A DNA stretch of 62,656 bases from the NCBI GenBank assembly GCA_000467715.1, contig AJFK01000045.1, positions 1 through 62,656 of the forward strand, in the 5' to 3' direction. Source of the stretch: Hysterium pulicare CBS 123377 (taxonomy: Eukaryota > Ascomycota > Dothideomycetes > Hysteriales > Hysteriaceae). The translations under genes were made by a program, and so were the position numbers. Under the pieces are notes generated by a model. It was not told the origin of the DNA and ran no database searches. It was given only the letters and a program-made list of their open reading frames with translations. Positions 59,299-62,656 of the stretch are shown here, one piece after another (position 1 is the stretch's first letter; every line of letters begins with the position of its first letter).

Positions 59299-60492
59299 TC
59301 AGCTCCGGGCTGTGGCTCTCGGAGTCCTCCCACTGCTTTTAGTACTTCCGATCTCATCGTACGATTCATAAAAACCCTCCATTTGCCATCTAACTCTTAC
59401 AAAGTATTCCTTCATTTTCTCGCTATGGCTTATAGGCTCATCCCACCACTTTTGGTGCATGCTCGCGAGCCCTTTCTCAATGTCATTGTCATTAGCTTCT
59501 TTAATATTCCACTCCGTAGGAATCTCCTTCCAGGGCATTGGACCATTCCACCCTGGTACCTTAGTACATGCATATAGCCTTATTTATCCGATTAGGGATG
59601 ACTTACGGTGAGCGTAGTTGAGTAGACCTTGTTCAGGGTACATCGGATCAAATCGGCCTTCCTTATCCAACAAAGATTTGTAGTAATCAAAAATAACCTT
59701 ATCTGGCTGAAGAATAAAAAAGCCAGCATTCATAAGCCCGTATTTCTTTAAGCCATGGGACCACGTTGGGGGATAATCGTGGTTATCCGGTTCTACCTCC
59801 GCGACACTAGCAAAAAGGTACCGAGGAGGAAGTCCAGGTTCGTCGTCTCTGTAATCGTTGCTGTCAGCTAGTCGGACAGGCTTAGCATTAGGATCATCGA
59901 AAACACCGTCCAATGGTCGATTCAATATTGTATCGCTGTCCAGCATCAAGATTCGTGAGTACTTCGTCATCTCCCAGACCCGCAATTTGGACATAACATC
60001 TTTCCATCGAGATTCTGAGCCTTGGATCCATCCATCGTTTTCTCCATGTACAAAATCGACTGGCCATACGATAGCTCCATCTTTCTTCAAGCGGGCTTTT
60101 CGCTCGTCACTGACGTCGGGAGTAACCACAACGATGACATCAATTCCTTTCTGTGTACGGGTATGGGGCGCATGAAGAAGCTGGTACACTAGCATGCGGG
60201 TACCAATGAAATATTTATCTTCCTCAAGCTTTTCACTTTGGACGGTATTCGAGAGCCATGTCACGTATGCCAGCCTTTCCTTGCGCGAATGTCCAGATAG
60301 AGAAAGCCCTGTAGGCTTTGCATGTGAGTTTTTGTGTGGTTTGGCCGTGGATACCATGTGTACGGGGTGCTTTCCAGTCTGCTTTACTAGCGCGAGCGGC
60401 TTATGGTGCTTCCATCCCACAAAAGTGATAGAAAGTGCGAAGATTGCGATAACAAAAATGGCGATTTTGGGATACTGGGCTCGGCCAATCAT
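59299..60492 (-). CDS. glycosyltransferase, family 8 (glycogenin-like), type II membrane
   Basis: Exons 60492-59607 and 59552-59299 give 379 residues. A membrane anchor is at residues about 9-27, after a short basic N-terminus; a linker rich in Lys/His precedes the catalytic part. LMLDSDT has the DxD motif at 185-187. The segment GLMNAGFFILQPD and YPEQGLLNYAHR are typical of GT8/glycogenin-like proteins, which transfer a sugar from a nucleotide donor. The exon junction joins AHR to WNGPMPWKEIP, as expected in the family. The start at 60492 is preferred since the longer frame begins with a different hydrophobic composition. Golgi or ER location is likely. Confidence 0.9.
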
Positions 60493-61839
60493 GACAAGAA
60501 GATTGGCGTGGGTACTATATAAATCTGTGTCGAAGAACTGGAAGAGAGGAAATATATTTAGGAGACGTATCAACGAGCATATGGGGCATTTCCCGCCTAG
60601 CGTTAAGGGCCTATTATAAAAAATGGCTGTTCCAGCATTTTCACACTGGTATGTAACGGATTCAAGGACAGGCTGCTTATCTCCTTATACGAGGGACAGA
60701 ACATTCCTTTCCTCATGGAAGAAAGGGATGATGTGCTGAGACTAAGAATGCGCAGTGTAGCCGAAGGAATGAACGAGAGCGAGAATTGCCCCAGGCTGTG
60801 CCCTCGCAATCAAGAAGATCACGACCTTCCACTCAAGATAGAAATTTCGAATAAAATACGATTTACCTTGACAATGACTAAGATCTGGAGGATTCTAGCT
60901 GGTAGACTAAGCCCTGACGATTATGTTGACGTGCAACTTCGTAGTCCCGTTCCTCCAAATTGAGTGGTTGGGCAATTGCAGATGCCATATTGAAGGTAGG
61001 AAGTTCGAGCGCACGGAGTAAAAAGAGCCAATCTTGACAGGCTTCCGATAGCGCATGCATGGGACAGTTCATGACGGGAATCATCGGAATGATGCAGTAG
61101 CGATGGAATGGATGTCCCTAAGGAAGTAAAGTATCCATAACTTCGGTTATGCTTTCCAGTTGACATGTTTTACTGTTGCTGAGCAAGGGAGGGTCGTCAC
61201 TCTGCACTCTGGAATCGAGGTCAAAGCAATTTTGTTCAGCCTCGGTAACGCACCCTTGCATTCGCCTTCTCAATGCAACGGTTATGAAAACCATCATCAT
61301 ATGCGGAGAACCTTGTGTCACGGTCGAAAGAACAATCTCACGTTCGACGAACGTAGCAGGTAATATCGGCCGTGGGAAAATACGGGCGGTATTGGCCTGG
61401 ACGCGACAATGATGCCCGAGCCCTTCGTCGCGAATGAAGTTCTTCTGGTGGGTAACAGTCTTTGCATGGAGAGTAAAAGCATGACTACAGCTGGGTCGCA
61501 GGTGAGGTCCAGCGTTTGAAGCGGCGAAGATCATAGAATCATATGGGAGGGCGCCAAGTACGAGGCAGGCCCAACACCATGGAGAAGGGCATTAACGTGG
61601 TGGGCACACAGTACGAGCACAGACTCCTGTAAACTGCCAACAGACGAAGGTGTCTACCGTCTTAAGTGGTGGCCCGTAGTGGCGTGTATTGCTGTACGTA
61701 TGAGGCGCTATCCCCGCTTTTTAAGTAAGCCACATGCTCGCTTGCATAGGTACCCAACTACATCATCCATCTTGCGCGCAGTCTTCTAGACGACGCATCA
61801 CAACTCTTCTGCAACTAAGAACACCACGAAATAGAAGCG
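60493..61839. other. gene-less region
   Basis: About 1.3 kb with short frames on both strands. None recognisable. Nothing further seen. Confidence 0.4.
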
Positions 61840-62158
61840 ATGCCGCCGGTCCGAACAGCCAGAAAGATCAAATCAGCCACCCCACCTAGAACACTTTCCG
61901 CGTACGAGGACCAGGATGAAGCCGTAACCAGTTCTTTAGCCGAGCCGGCGGCTCTTGCTGGTCAGATCGTTCCCGCTGCTCCAATACCTAGCGCTCCGAA
62001 TGCTGCCGAGCTCTCGAAGTGCGAGTTGCCGAAGCCCGTTGTTAAAGGAGAGAAAGCTGCCGAATTCATCGACAGCAGGCGAGATTGGGGCGGCAATATC
62101 ATCAGAAGATTGGGACATCCACAAGGAAAATCACCGTTGGATACGGATTCGTCTTGAA
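61840..62158 (+). CDS. possible N-terminal exon of an LRR/Rad7-like protein
   Basis: An open frame of 105 residues starts MPPVRTARKIKSATPPRTLS and is Ala/Pro/Glu-rich, then ends. It lies just upstream of a short DHIDDILAIGPQ segment (about 62230-62270) in another frame that resembles the start of a Rad7-like or F-box/LRR protein. No continuous splicing path through this was found, so it may be a real small protein, or the front of a broken gene. I do not recognise a function. Confidence 0.35.
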
Positions 62159-62407
62159 AGAGTACGCTTGCTTCCCGCGATACAGCCCTTCAACTTAAGC
62201 TGTTGACACTAATGCATTAGTTCAAGTGATCACATCGACGACATCTTGGCTATAGGACCCCAGGTCTGCGAATCTAAATTATCCTCACTTACCCTCTCTT
62301 CCACTATATCTGCTACCACAATGTTTTTTCTACGTTCGCGTTGTGAAGGGAGTGAGAGGACTGACCGTACGATCTATCCCATCTAATCCTAGCGCCGACT
62401 CAGGTAT

Positions 62408-62656
62408 ATTTAGAGTAAAATACACCATGTGGACTTCGTTTTCCGATTCAGTGATGTCAGCTATACTGCGCATAACAATGCGGAAGAGTTGACAAACGAG
62501 GCCATTATTCGCCTAGTCCAGGCATGTCCTAAGCTACAGAAATTCCAACTCCAAGCCACCTCCCATCTTAGTAACGAGGCTTTACTAGTCTTCTTAAAGA
62601 AGAGTTTAATTAAGCTCAACTACGCGCAAGCGGCAATTATATTTAAAGCTCTTATT
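62408..62656 (+). pseudogene. LRR-type protein fragment running into repeat
   Basis: The frame at about 62428-62596 reads VDFVFRFSDVSY, then LTNEAIIRLVQACPKLQKF and ATSHLSNEALLVFL, two leucine-rich-repeat units of an AMN1/Rad7-like protein. It goes on in frame into the dispersed repeat (KKSLIKLNYAQAAIIFKALI) to the end of the window. The upstream part of the protein is not recoverable. It is a partial gene, either broken or continued beyond the window. Confidence 0.5.
62595..62656 (+). repeat. dispersed repeat copy at window end
   Basis: AAAGAAGAGTTTAATTAAGC, then a TACGCGCAAGCGGCAATTAT core and TATTTAAAGCTCTTATT, cut by the window end. It has CGCAAGCGG where the other copies have CGTAAGCGG, so it keeps the unmutated C. 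The frame through it is open. Confidence 0.75.

Noticed and set aside
1-62656. PKS, NRPS, terpene cyclase, CRISPR or bacterial-type operons
   Set aside because: No megasynthase or terpene-cyclase motifs, no direct-repeat arrays, and intron-rich eukaryotic genes throughout.

Overview
The window is nuclear DNA of a filamentous ascomycete (Pezizomycotina). The genes carry many short spliceosomal introns (about 45-125 nt) with GT..AG ends and visible CTGAC/CTAAC branch sites, and the families are typical of this group: a SepA-type formin, Zn2Cys6 regulators, rhodopsin-domain membrane proteins, DUF6604 and DUF7730 proteins, and UstYa-type proteins. The C-to-T/G-to-A pattern between repeat copies and the C-to-T-type stop codons in decayed genes look like repeat-induced point mutation (RIP). 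Class is uncertain; a Leotiomycete is a guess.

Layout. 1-2.6 kb: no recognisable gene. 2.6-11.3 kb: conserved housekeeping genes, namely NAD-dependent formate dehydrogenase, a small acidic-tailed membrane protein and a 1,793-residue formin. 11.9-18 kb: a Zn2Cys6 regulator with a GC-AG intron inside its zinc cluster, a broken 2-oxoglutarate/Fe(II) oxygenase, then 3 kb without a recognisable gene. 18.2-23.3 kb: a rhodopsin-domain membrane protein, two small SnoaL/NTF2-fold proteins and a DoxX-like protein, with a RIP-affected repeat.

23.6-39 kb is the most interesting part. It looks like a biosynthetic cluster for a ribosomally made, kexin-processed peptide (dikaritin/ustiloxin-type RiPP). In order it has a Zn2Cys6 regulator; a secreted precursor with nine WY[AST]DSA[AS]G repeats separated by basic cleavage sites; a bona fide UstYa (DUF3328) oxidase; a cytochrome P450; an MFS transporter; a rhodopsin-domain protein; and an O-methyltransferase. 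The precursor is unusual because its repeats continue, in one exon, into a C-terminal region with paired HQxHC and HxxHC motifs like those of UstYa. That would be a possible fusion of substrate and modifying-enzyme-like domain. The proposed flow is regulator, secreted precursor, Kex2 cleavage, oxidative closure by UstYa and P450, optional methylation, export by MFS.

41-49 kb: two further MFS transporters, a decayed DUF7730 gene and a short-chain dehydrogenase. 49-62.7 kb: an intact DUF7730-like gene, a heavily decayed DUF6604 gene interrupted by a copy of the dispersed repeat, a SET-domain protein, a broken chitin-binding gene, a SnoaL-like protein, a family-8-type glycosyltransferase, and at the edge a fragment of a leucine-rich-repeat protein that reads in frame into another repeat copy. 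All exon joins are my own reading of splice signals plus protein continuity; no RNA evidence was available.
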